Shown: positions 1 to 10,120, counted from the first letter of the stretch. The stretch: 64,000 nucleotides of DNA from an uncultured Polaribacter sp. (GCF_947500975.1 NZ_CANMUE010000005.1:62001-126000); one strand, 5' to 3'. Notes: generated from the letters alone by a model not told the origin. Numbers and translations: made by a program.

Positions 1-268
1 AAACAGAAGAGCTACCGATTTTGTTTTCAGTTGCTTGGTATCCTAAATAACGAAAAACCAAAATATCACCTGATTTTGCTTTAATTTGATATTTACCATC
101 AAAATCTGTTTCTGTACCGTTTCCGGTACCTTTAATTAAAATGCTTACTCCTGGTAAAGGCCCTGATTCATCAGAAACCGTACCAGAAATAGTTTTTTCT
201 TGCGCGAAACTGGTTTGCACAATTAACGCTAATAGAAGCGTTAAAATTCCTTTAAACTTTGTTTTCAT
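1..268 (-). CDS. SusC/RagA-type TonB-linked outer-membrane receptor, N-terminal part (runs off the window)
   Basis: Only the first 89 codons are inside the window; the gene continues past base 1. The minus-strand ATG at 266-268 opens a signal peptide (MKTKFKGILTLLLALIVQTS, then FAQ as the likely cleavage site). A carboxypeptidase-D regulatory-like beta-sandwich follows: ISGTVSDESGPLPGVSILIKG, then DGKYQIKAKSGDILVFRYLG. In this family that domain precedes the TonB plug and the 22-strand barrel; the receptors import glycans or other large ligands across the outer membrane, usually with a SusD-like lipoprotein partner, which would lie outside the window. The class assignment is firm, the substrate cannot be told. 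A phased repeat lies just upstream (310-360). Confidence 0.85.
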   Translation of the reverse strand, partial: MKTKFKGILTLLLALIVQTSFAQEKTISGTVSDESGPLPGVSILIKGTGNGTETDFDGKYQIKAKSGDILVFRYLGYQATENKIGSSSV

Positions 269-309
269 ATTTATTAAATTTTGAATTATGCGCCAAATGT
301 CTTTATTAA

Positions 310-360
310 TTGTTAAATAACCTATTATTATTGTTAATTATTGTTAATTTTTGTTAATTT
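310..360. repeat. Phased 10-bp repeats upstream of the SusC-like gene (possible operator)
   Basis: Three consecutive 10-bp units, TTGTTAATTA, TTGTTAATTT, TTGTTAATTT, occupy 331-360, and a related TTGTTAAATA lies two helical turns away at 310-319. They lie 42-92 bp upstream of the receptor start codon. Regular helical spacing suggests a binding array for a transcription factor, but the low complexity of A+T-rich intergenic DNA could also produce it. Role inferred. Confidence 0.4.
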
Positions 361-417
361 AACAAATTTATTTTCTCAATTTGATGATAATGTATTTGTA
401 TTGCTTTTTATTTTTAA

Positions 418-445
418 AAGAGTAATTTTACTAAAAATTACTCTT
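418..445 (-). terminator. Hairpin terminator of the Omp85-like gene, overlapping its stop codon
   Basis: A perfect 12-bp inverted repeat (418-429 with 434-445) with a 4-nt loop. The stop codon of the minus-strand gene (431-433) lies in the loop, so the hairpin includes the last four codons. Followed on the minus strand by an A/T-rich tract. Confidence 0.6.
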
Positions 446-2053
446 CCAATTAAGAAGTATTTTAGTGTTTTTGAAGCTGATAGGGTTGTTGTTATTTCTG
501 CCAATTACGCTTCCTATGTTTATGGTAGAGCTATTTGTAGTAAATGAATACCCAATTCCTATTCCAAGGAAGTTTTCTTCATTTGATTGCCCATAATCTG
601 TAATAGAGTAAAGAAATGATTTTTCTGATGTTAGATATCTGTATTCAATATTAAAAAAGGTATAGCTGTTTGTATAAATGCTTTGCTCATCGAAACCTCT
701 TATTGAGTTTATTCCTCCGATTCTAAATAATTCGTTGATTAAATAATTGTCTGAGTTTAAATAACCAATTTCATTTCTGATGTAAATGTTGTTTCTATCA
801 TTGAGGCTCCATAAATATGTTGCCGCAGTTTTTAATTTAAATTGATTTGAAGAGTTGTTTCCGCTTTTTCTATTTCCGAAAGAAGGGTTAATAATAATAT
901 GTATTTTGTTGTTATAGAAGATGTCATTTAGAGGTTTTGAATAATTAAAATTCAATCCAATAAAATAATTACTATAAGAATCTATATCTGTTAAAGAATT
1001 ATTATTTGTTTTTTCTGATACTTCTGAACTGTAATTTAATCCAAGAAATATTCTTTTATTTAAATTATAGTTGATATTTGTATTGAGCTTTGTATTTAGA
1101 AATGTAGAATCTTGTTTGTAGATTGAGAAAGACATTTCTGGAGAAAAACTAGAATTAAATATGTAGGGAATTGTGGATGCAATTTTAAATTCCTGTCTTT
1201 CCTCTCCAATGCTATTCCAAAATAATTCAAATTTTTCACCAGAATCTAAAATGTTTTCTAGGTTTAAGTCAATATTACCATTAAAAAATACATCTCCATT
1301 TTCTTTTGAATTAAAACTAATTAATCCCTCAAAGCTGTTGTTTTGTTGTTTTTTTAGATATACATATAATAAAGTAGAGTCTTTTGTAAATAAAACTTCA
1401 GGTGGTTTTATTTCTGAAGCAAACTTTAAGCTTTTTAAATCTTCAGAAATTTTATTGATTCTTTTTTGATTAAATATCAAGTCTTTTTTTAGATTCAGAT
1501 AATGTTTAATAAATGATTTTGGAAATTTTTCATAACCTTTAACAATCACTTTATCTATTTGTCTTTTTTTTGATTGATAAATTTCTAGGTCAGCAAATAA
1601 TGTATCTTTTCTTATTTTGATATTTTTTAATTGAAGTTTAGAAAAAAGTTTTCCTTCTATTTCTAATTCTTTAGTTAATAAATTGAGTTTGTCTTGTAGT
1701 TTTTTAATTGAAGTTATAAAGCTTCGATTTTCATCTGATAATACTTTTATGCCTGCATAGTTAGTTTTGTTGTTTAAAGTAAAATAAGCTGTAAAATTTT
1801 TATCGCTTTTAATTAAACTATCAATACTATTGGTAAAATAACCAATAGTTTGAAGGTATTTAGAAACTTTAAGTATTTCGATTTTTAATGAAGTTGAATC
1901 AATATGTTTTTTTTGGTAATCAATTTTATTTAAGATTACTAGATTATTAATGTTTCTTGATGATAGTTTTAATTCTAAATCTTGAGAGTATACCTTTAGA
2001 TTAATAAACACTAAAAAAAGGATACATATGTAATGTCTTATTTTTTGATTCAA
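431..2053 (-). CDS. Outer-membrane protein of the BamA/TamA (Omp85, surface antigen) superfamily
   Basis: A 540-residue exported protein: hydrophobic signal (residues 5-22, cleavage near VYSQ), an N-terminal periplasmic part of about 210 residues that probably contains POTRA-like modules (for example KVIVKGYEKFPKSFIKHYL near 165-185), then a beta-rich C-terminal half ending in phenylalanine, as outer-membrane barrels do. The motif RIGGINSIRGFDEQSI near residue 445 is the conserved R-G-F/Y loop of Omp85 barrels. Family members insert or export outer-membrane proteins or lipids; the client is unknown. No ATG is available in frame near the signal peptide, and the best start is TTG at 2051-2053. 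Divergent from the str operon. Confidence 0.75.
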   Translation of the reverse strand: MNQKIRHYICILFLVFINLKVYSQDLELKLSSRNINNLVILNKIDYQKKHIDSTSLKIEILKVSKYLQTIGYFTNSIDSLIKSDKNFTAYFTLNNKTNYAGIKVLSDENRSFITSIKKLQDKLNLLTKELEIEGKLFSKLQLKNIKIRKDTLFADLEIYQSKKRQIDKVIVKGYEKFPKSFIKHYLNLKKDLIFNQKRINKISEDLKSLKFASEIKPPEVLFTKDSTLLYVYLKKQQNNSFEGLISFNSKENGDVFFNGNIDLNLENILDSGEKFELFWNSIGEERQEFKIASTIPYIFNSSFSPEMSFSIYKQDSTFLNTKLNTNINYNLNKRIFLGLNYSSEVSEKTNNNSLTDIDSYSNYFIGLNFNYSKPLNDIFYNNKIHIIINPSFGNRKSGNNSSNQFKLKTAATYLWSLNDRNNIYIRNEIGYLNSDNYLINELFRIGGINSIRGFDEQSIYTNSYTFFNIEYRYLTSEKSFLYSITDYGQSNEENFLGIGIGYSFTTNSSTINIGSVIGRNNNNPISFKNTKILLNWKSNF

Positions 2054-2076
2054 AATGAAGAGGAAAAAATTAGATT

Positions 2077-2084
2077 CAAATGTA
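2077..2084 (-). promoter_or_regulatory. Possible -7 element for the Omp85-like gene
   Basis: Minus-strand TACATTTG matches TAnnTTTG and lies 24 bp upstream of the TTG start. No good TTTG box is seen at the expected distance, so support is weak. Confidence 0.3.
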
Positions 2085-2144
2085 AATTAAAATGAGTGAA
2101 ATTGTATTGTAAAAAAATCATTTTTAAAAAATAACTTACTGATA

Positions 2145-2175
2145 TTTGAATAATTAGAAATTAATTGTACATTTG
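2145..2175 (+). promoter_or_regulatory. Promoter of the rpsL-rpsG-fusA-rpsJ operon
   Basis: TTTG at 2145-2148, a 19-nt spacer, then TACATTTG at 2168-2175: a full match to the Bacteroidota housekeeping promoter. Transcription should begin near 2180, giving a leader of about 50 nt that opens with a small hairpin (CTCTT-AAAA-AAGAG, 2180-2193). Confidence 0.75.
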
Positions 2176-2232
2176 CGCACTCTTAAAAAAGAGATAATGT
2201 TTAATATAAACGTAAAACAGTAATTATTTAGT

Positions 2233-2607
2233 ATGCCAACTATTCAACAATTAGTTCGTAAAGGAAGAACCAAAATAACTAAGAAGAGTAAATCGGCTGC
2301 TTTGTCGTCTTGTCCTCAAAGACGTGGAGTTTGTACTAGAGTTTATACTACTACGCCAAAGAAACCTAATTCAGCAATGAGAAAAGTTGCCAGAGTTAGA
2401 TTAACAAATGGTAATGAGATAAACGCGTACATTCCAGGTGAAGGACATAACTTACAGGAGCATTCGATAGTATTAGTTAGAGGTGGAAGGGTAAAAGACT
2501 TACCAGGTGTAAAGTATCACGTTGTTCGTGGAGCTTTAGATACTGCAGGAGTTGAAGGAAGAACGCAACGTAGATCAAAATACGGAGCGAAACGCCCAAA
2601 AAAGTAA
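2233..2607 (+). CDS. rpsL: 30S ribosomal protein S12
   Basis: 124 residues, full family length. S12 sits at the decoding centre of the small subunit. The two diagnostic loops are intact: [12 protein letters not shown] near residues 40-51 and [11 protein letters not shown] near 86-96. Both lysines whose substitution is known to give streptomycin resistance are present, so this copy looks wild type. First gene of the str operon, 26 bp before rpsG, behind a strong promoter at 2145-2175. Confidence 0.98.
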   Translation: MPTIQQLVRKGRTKITKKSKSAALSSCPQRRGVCTRVYTTTPKKPNSAMRKVARVRLTNGNEINAYIPGEGHNLQEHSIVLVRGGRVKDLPGVKYHVVRGALDTAGVEGRTQRRSKYGAKRPKK

Positions 2608-2633
2608 ATTAGTAACTTTTTTAATGTAAAGAC

Positions 2634-3113
2634 ATGAGAAAAAGAGCAGCAAAAAAAAGAGTCTTATTACCGGATCCAAAGTTTAACGATCAGCTAGTAA
2701 CGCGTTTCGTTAATAACTTAATGTGGAGTGGTAAGAAGTCAGTAGCGTTTAAAGTATTTTATGATGCGTTAGATATCGTAGAAGAAAGAAAAGGAGAAGG
2801 CGAAGAGAAAACCGCTTTAGAAATTTGGAAAGATGGTTTGTCAAATGTAATGCCTCACGTAGAAGTAAGATCTCGTAGAGTAGGTGGTGCAACATTCCAA
2901 ATTCCAATGCAAATTAGACCAGATCGTAAAGTGTCTATGGCTATTAAATGGATGATTTTGTATACTCGTAAGAGAAACGAAAAAACTATGGCACAGCGTT
3001 TAGCTGCTGAAATTTTAGCCGCGGCTAAAGAGGAAGGGGCTGCTGTAAAAAAACGTACAGATACTCACAAAATGGCAGAGGCTAATAAAGCATTCTCTCA
3101 CTTTAGATTTTAA
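2634..3113 (+). CDS. rpsG: 30S ribosomal protein S7
   Basis: 159 residues, close to the usual bacterial length. S7 nucleates assembly of the 30S head and contacts E-site tRNA. Recognised from MRKRAAKKR at the start, the [17 protein letters not shown] helix and the [16 protein letters not shown] beta-hairpin region. Only 3 bp separate it from fusA, which implies translational coupling. In E. coli S7 is the str-operon autoregulator; I cannot see that site here. Confidence 0.98.
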   Translation: MRKRAAKKRVLLPDPKFNDQLVTRFVNNLMWSGKKSVAFKVFYDALDIVEERKGEGEEKTALEIWKDGLSNVMPHVEVRSRRVGGATFQIPMQIRPDRKVSMAIKWMILYTRKRNEKTMAQRLAAEILAAAKEEGAAVKKRTDTHKMAEANKAFSHFRF

Positions 3114-3116
3114 GAA

Positions 3117-5234
3117 ATGGCTAGAGATTTAAAATATACAAGAAATATTGGTATTGCAGCACATATTGATGCTGGTAAAACCACAACTACAGAGCGTGTA
3201 TTGTATTATACAGGTGTTTCTCATAAAATTGGAGAAGTGCATGATGGTGCTGCTACAATGGACTGGATGGAACAAGAGCAAGAAAGAGGTATTACAATTA
3301 CTTCTGCAGCAACAACTTGTACATGGGAGTTTCCATTGGAAAATGCTCAAAAAACACCAGAAACAAAAGGATATCATTTTAATATTATTGATACTCCAGG
3401 TCACGTTGATTTTACTGTTGAAGTAAATAGGTCACTACGTGTATTAGATGGTTTAGTATTTTTATTTAGTGCAGTTGATGGTGTTGAGCCTCAATCTGAA
3501 ACTAACTGGAGATTGGCTGATAACTATAAAGTGCCAAGAATTGGTTTCGTTAATAAAATGGATCGTCAAGGTTCTGACTTTTTAGGTGTTTGTCAACAAG
3601 TAAAAGACATGTTAAAGTCAAACGCAGTGCCAATTGTTTTAAATATTGGTGATGAGGATGAGTTTAAAGGTGTTATTGATTTAGTGAAAAACCGTGCTAT
3701 TGTTTGGCATGATGCAACTCAGGGAGCTACTTTCGATGTTATCGATATTCCTGAGGATATGAAAGAAGAGGCTAGAAAATACCGTGCACTTTTAATTGAA
3801 GAAGTTGCAAGTTATGACGAGAATCTTTTAGAGAAATTTATGGAAGATGAAGATTCTATTACAGAGGAAGAAGTGCATGCTGCACTTAGAGCTGCTGTAA
3901 TGGATATGGCAATCATTCCTATGATTTGTGGATCAGCATTTAAAAATAAAGGTGTTCAATTTTTATTAGATGCTGTTTGTCGTTACTTACCTTCTCCAGT
4001 GGATAAGGAAGGAATCACTGGTACAAATCCAGATACAGGTTTAGAAGAAATTCGTAAGCCAGATGTAAAAGAGCCTTTTGCAGCATTAGCATTTAAAATA
4101 GCAACAGATCCTTTTGTTGGTCGTTTAGCATTTTTTAGAGCTTACTCTGGTCGTTTAGACGCTGGTTCATATGTATTGAATAATCGTTCAAACAAAAAAG
4201 AGCGTATTTCTCGTATTTATCAAATGCACGCTAATAAGCAAAATGCAATTGATTTTATTGAAGCTGGAGATATTGGAGCTGCTGTTGGATTTAAATCTAT
4301 CAAAACAGGAGATACTTTAACATCTGAAAAACATCCAATAGTATTAGAATCTATGGATTTTCCAGATCCAGTAATTGGTATTGCTGTTGAGCCTAAAACC
4401 AAAGCAGATGTTGATAGATTAGGTATTGGTTTAGGTAAATTAGCTGAAGAAGATCCAACTTTTACTGTTCGTTCAGACGAGGCTTCAGGTCAGACAATTA
4501 TTTCTGGTATGGGAGAATTACATTTAGATGTAATTGTAGATCGTTTAAAGCGTGAATTTAAAGTAGAAGTTAATCAAGGGCAACCTCAAGTAGAGTATAA
4601 AGAAGCAATTACTGCTGCTGCAGATCATAGAGAAGTTTATAAGAAACAATCTGGTGGGCGTGGAAAATTTGCTGATATTGTATTTACTATGGAGCCTGCA
4701 GATGAAGGTGTTCAAGGTTTACAATTTGAATCTGTTATAAAAGGTGGAAATGTTCCTAGAGAATTTGTACCTTCTGTAGAGAAAGGATTTAAAGAAGCGA
4801 TGAAGAATGGTCCTTTAGCTGGATATGAAATGGATTCTATGAAGGTTACTTTAAAAGATGGTTCTTTCCACGCGGTGGATTCTGACCAATTATCTTTTGA
4901 GTTAGCTGCAAAATTAGGATATAAAGCTGCTGCAAAAGCTGCTAAAGCAAAAATTATGGAGCCTTTGATGAAGTTAGAAGTTCTAACTCCTGAAGAAAAT
5001 ATGGGTGATATAGTTGGTGATTTAAATAGAAGAAGAGGTCAAGTTAACGATATGAGTGATCGTGCTGGGTCTAAAGTTGTAAAAGCATTAGTGCCATTAT
5101 CTGAAATGTTTGGATATGTAACAGCTTTAAGAACTATGTCTTCTGGTAGAGCAACATCTACGATGGAATTTTCTCATTATGCAGAAACTCCTTCTAATGT
5201 TTCTGAAGAAGTAATCGCTAAAGCAAAAGGATAA
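3117..5234 (+). CDS. fusA: Elongation factor G
   Basis: 705 residues. GTPase that drives translocation of tRNA and mRNA. P-loop [13 protein letters not shown] near residue 16-28, switch [11 protein letters not shown] near 92-100 and the G4 motif NKMD near 146-149 are intact; the other domains continue to the C-terminal [18 protein letters not shown] segment typical of EF-G domain V. It lies between rpsG and rpsJ with short gaps. Unlike E. coli there is no tuf gene after fusA; the next gene is rpsJ, as is usual in Bacteroidota. Confidence 0.98.
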   Translation: MARDLKYTRNIGIAAHIDAGKTTTTERVLYYTGVSHKIGEVHDGAATMDWMEQEQERGITITSAATTCTWEFPLENAQKTPETKGYHFNIIDTPGHVDFTVEVNRSLRVLDGLVFLFSAVDGVEPQSETNWRLADNYKVPRIGFVNKMDRQGSDFLGVCQQVKDMLKSNAVPIVLNIGDEDEFKGVIDLVKNRAIVWHDATQGATFDVIDIPEDMKEEARKYRALLIEEVASYDENLLEKFMEDEDSITEEEVHAALRAAVMDMAIIPMICGSAFKNKGVQFLLDAVCRYLPSPVDKEGITGTNPDTGLEEIRKPDVKEPFAALAFKIATDPFVGRLAFFRAYSGRLDAGSYVLNNRSNKKERISRIYQMHANKQNAIDFIEAGDIGAAVGFKSIKTGDTLTSEKHPIVLESMDFPDPVIGIAVEPKTKADVDRLGIGLGKLAEEDPTFTVRSDEASGQTIISGMGELHLDVIVDRLKREFKVEVNQGQPQVEYKEAITAAADHREVYKKQSGGRGKFADIVFTMEPADEGVQGLQFESVIKGGNVPREFVPSVEKGFKEAMKNGPLAGYEMDSMKVTLKDGSFHAVDSDQLSFELAAKLGYKAAAKAAKAKIMEPLMKLEVLTPEENMGDIVGDLNRRRGQVNDMSDRAGSKVVKALVPLSEMFGYVTALRTMSSGRATSTMEFSHYAETPSNVSEEVIAKAKG

Positions 5235-5252
5235 CCTACTAAATTATTTAAG

Positions 5253-5558
5253 ATGAGTCAAAAAATTAGAATAAAATTAAAGTCTTACGATTACAATTTA
5301 GTAGATAAATCTGCTGAAAAAATAGTAAAGACGGTAAAAAGTACTGGTGCAGTAGTAAATGGGCCAATACCATTGCCAACACATAAAAAGATTTTTACAG
5401 TATTACGTTCTCCACACGTTAATAAAAAATCTAGAGAGCAATTTCAATTAGCTGCTTATAAAAGGTTGTTAGACATTTATAGTTCTTCTTCGAAAACTAT
5501 CGATGCTTTAATGAAGCTTGAGTTGCCAAGTGGAGTAGAAGTTGAAATCAAAGTATAA
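5253..5558 (+). CDS. rpsJ: 30S ribosomal protein S10
   Basis: 101 residues, full length. S10 is a small-subunit head protein and, in other bacteria, a partner of NusB in antitermination (family knowledge). Recognised from [20 protein letters not shown] and [21 protein letters not shown]. It is the last gene of the str unit here: a hairpin terminator at 5570-5607 and a new promoter separate it from rplC, so the classical S10 operon is split after its first gene. Confidence 0.97.
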   Translation: MSQKIRIKLKSYDYNLVDKSAEKIVKTVKSTGAVVNGPIPLPTHKKIFTVLRSPHVNKKSREQFQLAAYKRLLDIYSSSSKTIDALMKLELPSGVEVEIKV

Positions 5559-5569
5559 GTAAATATTTT

Positions 5570-5607
5570 AAACTTTCGGTTTAATTTTGTTGAATCGAAA
5601 GTTTTTT
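5570..5607 (+). terminator. Terminator after rpsJ
   Basis: AAACTTTCG (5570-5578) pairs perfectly with CGAAAGTTT (5596-5604), followed by a T run. The loop contains the TTTG box of the next promoter, and the T run touches its -7 box. Confidence 0.65.
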
Positions 5608-5616
5608 ATATTTTTG
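5586..5616 (+). promoter_or_regulatory. Promoter of the rplC (S10) operon, nested in the rpsJ terminator
   Basis: TTTG at 5586-5589, a 19-nt spacer and TATTTTTG at 5609-5616 match the Bacteroidota promoter consensus. The upstream box lies inside the loop of the preceding terminator hairpin. Expected start near 5622, leaving a leader of about 225 nt before rplC. Confidence 0.7.
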
Positions 5617-5621
5617 CAACC

Positions 5622-5848
5622 CGAAATAGAGTAGGGTGAAATTATTTTTGAATTTATTTTTAAAAATAATAACATGTCCGGAGCGTTTCGCAAAGGAAAA
5701 ACGGTAAAAACAAATTCAGTATAGAAGGTGTTTTTATGCTGTTTTTTTTTGAAGAAATTCAAGGGGTTTTATGAAACATTAGTTTCAAACAAATAATTAT
5801 TAATAGACGCGCTGGGTAAAATAATCTATCGTCTAAAATTTTAACTAA
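5622..5848 (+). promoter_or_regulatory. Long structured 5' leader of the rplC operon
   Basis: No gene is visible in this stretch. Four short hairpins can be drawn: TAAAAACA with TGTTTTTA (5705-5712/5729-5736), TTGAA-GAAA-TTCAA (5749-5762), GAAAC-ATTA-GTTTC (5773-5786) and TAGACG with CGTCTA (5804-5809/5830-5835), the last ending 13 nt before the start codon. A role in ribosomal-protein feedback is inferred from position only. Confidence 0.45.
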
Positions 5849-6466
5849 ATGTCTGGGTTAATAGGAAGAAAAATTGGAATGACCAGCTTATTCGACGAAA
5901 ACGGGAAGAATATTCCTTGTACGGTTATTGAAGCAGGTCCTTGCGTTGTTACCCAAGTCAGAACCGAAGAGGTTGACGGCTACAATGCGTTGCAGCTTGG
6001 TTTCGATGACAAAAAGGCGAAGAGTTCTAACAAAGCGTTAGATGGTCACTTTAAAAAAGCTGGCACCACTGCTAAGAAAAAAGTCGTTGAATTTCAAGGG
6101 TTTGAAGAGGAGTATAAATTAGGGGATTCAATAACAGTAGATCATTTTGCTGAAGGAGAATTTGTTGATGTGTCTGGGGTTTCAAAAGGTAAAGGTTTCC
6201 AAGGTGTTGTAAAACGTCATGGATTTGCTGGAGTTGGACAAGCTACACATGGTCAACATAATCGTTTAAGAGCTCCTGGTTCAATTGGTGCTGCATCGTA
6301 TCCAGCTAGAGTATTCAAAGGAATGCGCATGGCAGGAAGAATGGGTGGAGATAAAGTGAAAGTACAAAACTTAAGAGTATTAAAAGTGGTTGCTGAAAAG
6401 AATCTACTTGTTGTTAAAGGAGCGGTTCCTGGACACAAAAATGCTTTTGTAACTATTCAGAAATAA
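5849..6466 (+). CDS. rplC: 50S ribosomal protein L3
   Basis: 205 residues. L3 is one of the first proteins to bind 23S rRNA and sits near the peptidyl transferase centre. Recognised from [18 protein letters not shown] at the N-terminus and the conserved loop [14 protein letters not shown], followed by [13 protein letters not shown]. Its stop overlaps the rplD start by one base (TAATG at 6464-6468). The first ~90 codons are visibly richer in G+C (many GAC, AAC, GGC, GTC codons) than the rest of the gene and its neighbours. Confidence 0.97.
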   Translation: MSGLIGRKIGMTSLFDENGKNIPCTVIEAGPCVVTQVRTEEVDGYNALQLGFDDKKAKSSNKALDGHFKKAGTTAKKKVVEFQGFEEEYKLGDSITVDHFAEGEFVDVSGVSKGKGFQGVVKRHGFAGVGQATHGQHNRLRAPGSIGAASYPARVFKGMRMAGRMGGDKVKVQNLRVLKVVAEKNLLVVKGAVPGHKNAFVTIQK

Positions 6467-7095
6467 TGAAAGTAGCAGTTTTAGATATTACAGGAAAAGA
6501 TACAGGTAGAAAGGTTGAGCTTTCTAAAGATGTATTTGGTATTGAACCTAACGATCATGCGATTTATTTAGATGTTAAGCAGTATTTGGCTAATCAACGT
6601 CAAGGGACTCATAAATCTAAAGAAAGAGCTGAAATCGCAGGTTCTACTAGAAAGATAAAAAAACAAAAAGGGACTGGAACTGCAAGAGCAGGTTCTATTA
6701 AGTCTGGTGTTTTTAGAGGTGGTGGACGTATGTTTGGTCCAAGACCAAGAAGTTATTCTTTTAAATTGAATAAGAACTTAAAGCGTTTGGCACGTAAGTC
6801 TGCTTTAAGTATTCAAGCAAATGATAAAAATTTAGTAGTAATTGAAGATTTTAACTTTGATACACCAAAAACTAAAAACTTTACAAATATTTTAAAGGCT
6901 TTAGAATTAGGTGCTAAAAAATCATTGTTTGTTTTAGATGATGAAAACGCAAATGTGTATTTATCTTCAAGAAATTTAAAAAACTCTAAAGTTGTAAAAG
7001 CTTCAGAAATTAATACTTACGGTGTTTTAAATGCTGCTAAGATTGTAATTACTGAAAGTTCTTTAGAAGGAATTAATTCAAATTTAAGCAAATAG
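6466..7095 (+). CDS. rplD: 50S ribosomal protein L4
   Basis: 209 residues. L4 lines the exit tunnel through its long basic loop, here [16 protein letters not shown] followed by [13 protein letters not shown] (about residues 63-100). One-base overlap with rplC and 4 bp before rplW point to tight coupling. In gammaproteobacteria L4 represses its own operon; the structured leader at 5622-5848 would be the place to look for an equivalent. Confidence 0.97.
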   Translation: MKVAVLDITGKDTGRKVELSKDVFGIEPNDHAIYLDVKQYLANQRQGTHKSKERAEIAGSTRKIKKQKGTGTARAGSIKSGVFRGGGRMFGPRPRSYSFKLNKNLKRLARKSALSIQANDKNLVVIEDFNFDTPKTKNFTNILKALELGAKKSLFVLDDENANVYLSSRNLKNSKVVKASEINTYGVLNAAKIVITESSLEGINSNLSK

Positions 7096-7099
7096 GGAT

Positions 7100-7390
7100 A
7101 TGAGTGTTTTAATAAAACCTATTATTACGGAAAAAGCAACAAATGATAGTGAATTGTTTAATCGTTTCACTTTTGTTGTAGCAAAAAATGCTAATAAACT
7201 AGAGATTAAAGATGCAGTTGAATCTGCTTATGGAGTTTCTATTTTAAGTGTAAAAACTTTAAACTATCCAATTCAAAGAAATACTAAGTTTACCAAAAAA
7301 GGTTTGGTAACTGGTATTAAGAGTGGGTATAAAAAAGCAATTGTGCAGTTAGCTGAAGGAGATAGTATTGATTTTTATAACAATATTTAA
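7100..7390 (+). CDS. rplW: 50S ribosomal protein L23
   Basis: 96 residues, normal for the family. L23 lies at the tunnel exit and is the docking site for trigger factor and SRP. Recognised from [14 protein letters not shown] and the [22 protein letters not shown] helix. Sits between rplD and rplB with gaps of 4 and 11 bp. Confidence 0.96.
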   Translation: MSVLIKPIITEKATNDSELFNRFTFVVAKNANKLEIKDAVESAYGVSILSVKTLNYPIQRNTKFTKKGLVTGIKSGYKKAIVQLAEGDSIDFYNNI

Positions 7391-7401
7391 GAAAAAGACA
7401 A

Positions 7402-8226
7402 ATGTCAGTTAGAAAATTAAAACCAATAACACCAGGTCAGCGTTTTAGAGTTGTAAATGGGTTCGACACCATTACAACTGATAAGCCGGAGAAAAGTTTA
7501 CTTGCTCCGAAAAAGAGATCTGGAGGTCGAAACAATCAGGGAAGAATGACAACTCGTAATATTGGAGGTGGTCATAAACAAAAATATCGTATTATCGATT
7601 TTAAAAGAGATAAATCTGGTATTCCTGCAACAGTAAAAACTATAGAGTACGATCCAAATCGTACTGCATTTATTGCTTTACTTAGTTATGCTGATGGTGA
7701 AAAACGTTATGTAATTGCACAAAACGGTTTACAAGTAGGTCAAGTAATTGTATCAGGTAATGATGTTGCTCCAGAAATTGGAAATGCAATGCCATTAAGT
7801 GTTATTCCTTTAGGAACTACAATTTCTTGTATCGAATTACGTCCTGGACAAGGTGCTGTAATGGCTCGTTCTGCAGGTTCTTTTGCTCAGTTAATGGCAA
7901 GGGATGGTAAATACGCAACAGTTAAGTTACCTTCTGGAGAAACAAGATTAATTTTGTTAACTTGTATGGCAACAATTGGAGTTGTATCTAATTCAGATCA
8001 TCAATTATTAGTGTCTGGTAAGGCAGGTAGAAGAAGATGGTTAGGAAGAAGACCTAGAGTTAATGCAGTAAGAATGAACCCTGTTGATCACCCAATGGGT
8101 GGTGGTGAAGGTCGTGCTTCTGGAGGACATCCAAGATCTAGAAATGGTATTCCTGCTAAAGGATTTAAAACTAGATCTAAGACTAAAGCTAGTAATAAGT
8201 ATATTATAGAACGTAGAAAGAAATAA
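7402..8226 (+). CDS. rplB: 50S ribosomal protein L2
   Basis: 274 residues. L2 is a primary 23S rRNA binder needed for subunit association and peptidyl transfer. The zinc-site and C-terminal regions are conserved ([35 protein letters not shown]), including the histidine of the latter motif. Six bp before rpsS. Confidence 0.98.
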   Translation: MSVRKLKPITPGQRFRVVNGFDTITTDKPEKSLLAPKKRSGGRNNQGRMTTRNIGGGHKQKYRIIDFKRDKSGIPATVKTIEYDPNRTAFIALLSYADGEKRYVIAQNGLQVGQVIVSGNDVAPEIGNAMPLSVIPLGTTISCIELRPGQGAVMARSAGSFAQLMARDGKYATVKLPSGETRLILLTCMATIGVVSNSDHQLLVSGKAGRRRWLGRRPRVNAVRMNPVDHPMGGGEGRASGGHPRSRNGIPAKGFKTRSKTKASNKYIIERRKK

Positions 8227-8232
8227 TAAGTT

Positions 8233-8511
8233 ATGGCAAGATCATTAAAAAAAGGACCTTACGTTCACTATAAATTAGAGAAAAAAGTGTTAGCTAATGT
8301 TGAAGCTGGAAACAAAACAGTTATTAAAACTTGGTCAAGAGCAAGTATGATAACTCCAGATTTTGTTGGACAAACGATTGCTGTTCATAATGGACGTCAG
8401 TTTGTACCAGTTTATGTTACAGAAAACATGGTAGGGCATAAATTAGGCGAATTTTCACCAACTCGTTCTTTTAGAGGACATGCTGGTGCAAAAAATAAAG
8501 GAAAAAAATAG
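8233..8511 (+). CDS. rpsS: 30S ribosomal protein S19
   Basis: 92 residues, full length. S19 forms the S13-S19 pair at the head of the small subunit. Recognised from [32 protein letters not shown] and the C-terminal [18 protein letters not shown]. Confidence 0.97.
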   Translation: MARSLKKGPYVHYKLEKKVLANVEAGNKTVIKTWSRASMITPDFVGQTIAVHNGRQFVPVYVTENMVGHKLGEFSPTRSFRGHAGAKNKGKK

Positions 8512-8517
8512 TAGGAT

Positions 8518-8922
8518 ATGGGAGTTCGTAAAAAAAATATGGCAGATCAGTTAAAAGCGGATAGAAAGCAACGTGCTTTCGCTAAGCTAACTAACTGTCC
8601 TACATCACCAAGAAAAATGCGTTTAGTTGCGGATCAAGTTAGAGGTGTTGAAGTTGAAAAAGCTTTACAGATCTTAAAATTTAGTCCAAAAGAAGCATCT
8701 ATAAATTTAGAAAAATTGTTATTGTCTGCAATTGCAAACTGGCAAGCTAAAAATGAAGATGCATCAATTGAAGAAGCAGGGTTGTTTGTTAAAGCAATTT
8801 ATGTTGATAGCGCAGGAATGTTAAAAAGATTAAGACCAGCTCCACAAGGTCGTGCTCATAGAATTCGTAAGCGTTCTAATCACGTTACTTTAGAGTTAGG
8901 CAGTAAAAATTTAAGTAATTAA
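8518..8922 (+). CDS. rplV: 50S ribosomal protein L22
   Basis: 134 residues. L22 extends a beta-hairpin into the exit tunnel near the macrolide site; the hairpin here is [20 protein letters not shown]. The first methionine used gives a ~20-residue basic N-terminal extension; a second ATG eight codons in (MADQLK) is an alternative start. Six bp after rpsS. Confidence 0.95.
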   Translation: MGVRKKNMADQLKADRKQRAFAKLTNCPTSPRKMRLVADQVRGVEVEKALQILKFSPKEASINLEKLLLSAIANWQAKNEDASIEEAGLFVKAIYVDSAGMLKRLRPAPQGRAHRIRKRSNHVTLELGSKNLSN

Positions 8923-8933
8923 TCAAAGTAGAA

Positions 8934-9656
8934 ATGGGACAAAAAACTAATCCAATAGGAAATCGTTTAGGAATCATAAGAGGTTGGGAATCTAACTGGT
9001 ATGGTGGTAATGACTACGGAGATAAAATTGCTGAAGATGATAAGATAAGAAAGTATATTAATGCAAGATTATCTAAAGCTAGTGTTTCTAGAGTAATTAT
9101 TGAGCGTACTTTAAAGCTTGTAACTGTAACTATTACTACTGCTAGACCAGGTATTATTATTGGTAAGGGTGGTCAAGAAGTTGATAAGTTAAAAGAAGAG
9201 CTTAAAAAAATTACTGGTAAAGAAGTTCAAATTAATATTTTTGAAATTAAACGCCCTGAATTAGATGCAAAATTAGTTGCAACTAGTGTAGCACGTCAAA
9301 TTGAAAATAGAATTTCTTATAAGAGAGCTATTAAGATGGCTATTCAAGCTACAATGCGTATGAACGCTGAGGGAATTAAAATTCAAATTTCAGGACGTTT
9401 AAACGGAGCAGAAATGGCACGTTCAGAGCATTTTAAAGAAGGTAGAATTCCTCTTTCTACTTTTAGAGCAGATATTGATTATGCTCTAATTGAAGCACAT
9501 ACTACATATGGGAGACTAGGTGTTAAAGTATGGATTATGAAAGGTGAGGTTTATGGTAAAAGAGAATTATCTCCATTAGTTGGCTTGTCTAAGAAACAAG
9601 GTGGTAATAAAGGTGGTGATAGATCTAAGCGTCAACAACCTCGTAGAAGAAAATAA
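8934..9656 (+). CDS. rpsC: 30S ribosomal protein S3
   Basis: 240 residues. S3 is part of the mRNA entry channel. The N-terminal [20 protein letters not shown] segment and the KH motif [19 protein letters not shown] (about residues 75-95) are clear, and the C-terminus carries a basic tail ([11 protein letters not shown]). Confidence 0.98.
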   Translation: MGQKTNPIGNRLGIIRGWESNWYGGNDYGDKIAEDDKIRKYINARLSKASVSRVIIERTLKLVTVTITTARPGIIIGKGGQEVDKLKEELKKITGKEVQINIFEIKRPELDAKLVATSVARQIENRISYKRAIKMAIQATMRMNAEGIKIQISGRLNGAEMARSEHFKEGRIPLSTFRADIDYALIEAHTTYGRLGVKVWIMKGEVYGKRELSPLVGLSKKQGGNKGGDRSKRQQPRRRK

Positions 9657-9677
9657 TTTTTAAATTAGAAATTAAAA

Positions 9678-10109
9678 ATGTTACAGCCAAAAAGAGTAAA
9701 ATATCGTAAGGTACAGAAGGGGAAAGGTAATATGTCTGGAGACGCTCAAAGAGGAAACCAGCTATCTAATGGTATGTTTGGTATCAAGTCAATAGACCAA
9801 AATCTATTAACTTCTCGTCAAATAGAAGCAGCGCGTATTGCAGCTACTCGTTATATGAAAAGAGAGGGACAATTATGGATTAAGATATTTCCAGATAAGC
9901 CTATTACAAAGAAGCCTTTAGAAGTACGTATGGGTAAAGGTAAAGGTGCTCCTGATCATTTTGTTGCAGTTATTAAACCAGGAAGAATTTTGTTTGAAGT
10001 TGGTGGTGTGCCAATTAATGTAGCAAAAGAAGCTTTGCGTTTAGCTGCTCAAAAATTACCAGTGAAAACAAAGTTTGTGATCGCAAGAGACTTTGATATT
10101 AACGCATAA
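9678..10109 (+). CDS. rplP: 50S ribosomal protein L16
   Basis: 143 residues, normal length. L16 helps position tRNA in the A and P sites. Recognised from [17 protein letters not shown], the [17 protein letters not shown] helix and [20 protein letters not shown]. Confidence 0.97.
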   Translation: MLQPKRVKYRKVQKGKGNMSGDAQRGNQLSNGMFGIKSIDQNLLTSRQIEAARIAATRYMKREGQLWIKIFPDKPITKKPLEVRMGKGKGAPDHFVAVIKPGRILFEVGGVPINVAKEALRLAAQKLPVKTKFVIARDFDINA

Positions 10110-10120
10110 TTCTAAAGAAT

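Noticed and set aside
341..547. 68-codon plus-strand frame antisense to the end of the Omp85-like gene
   Set aside because: Overlaps the real gene and its terminator; composition follows the A/T-rich intergenic repeat.
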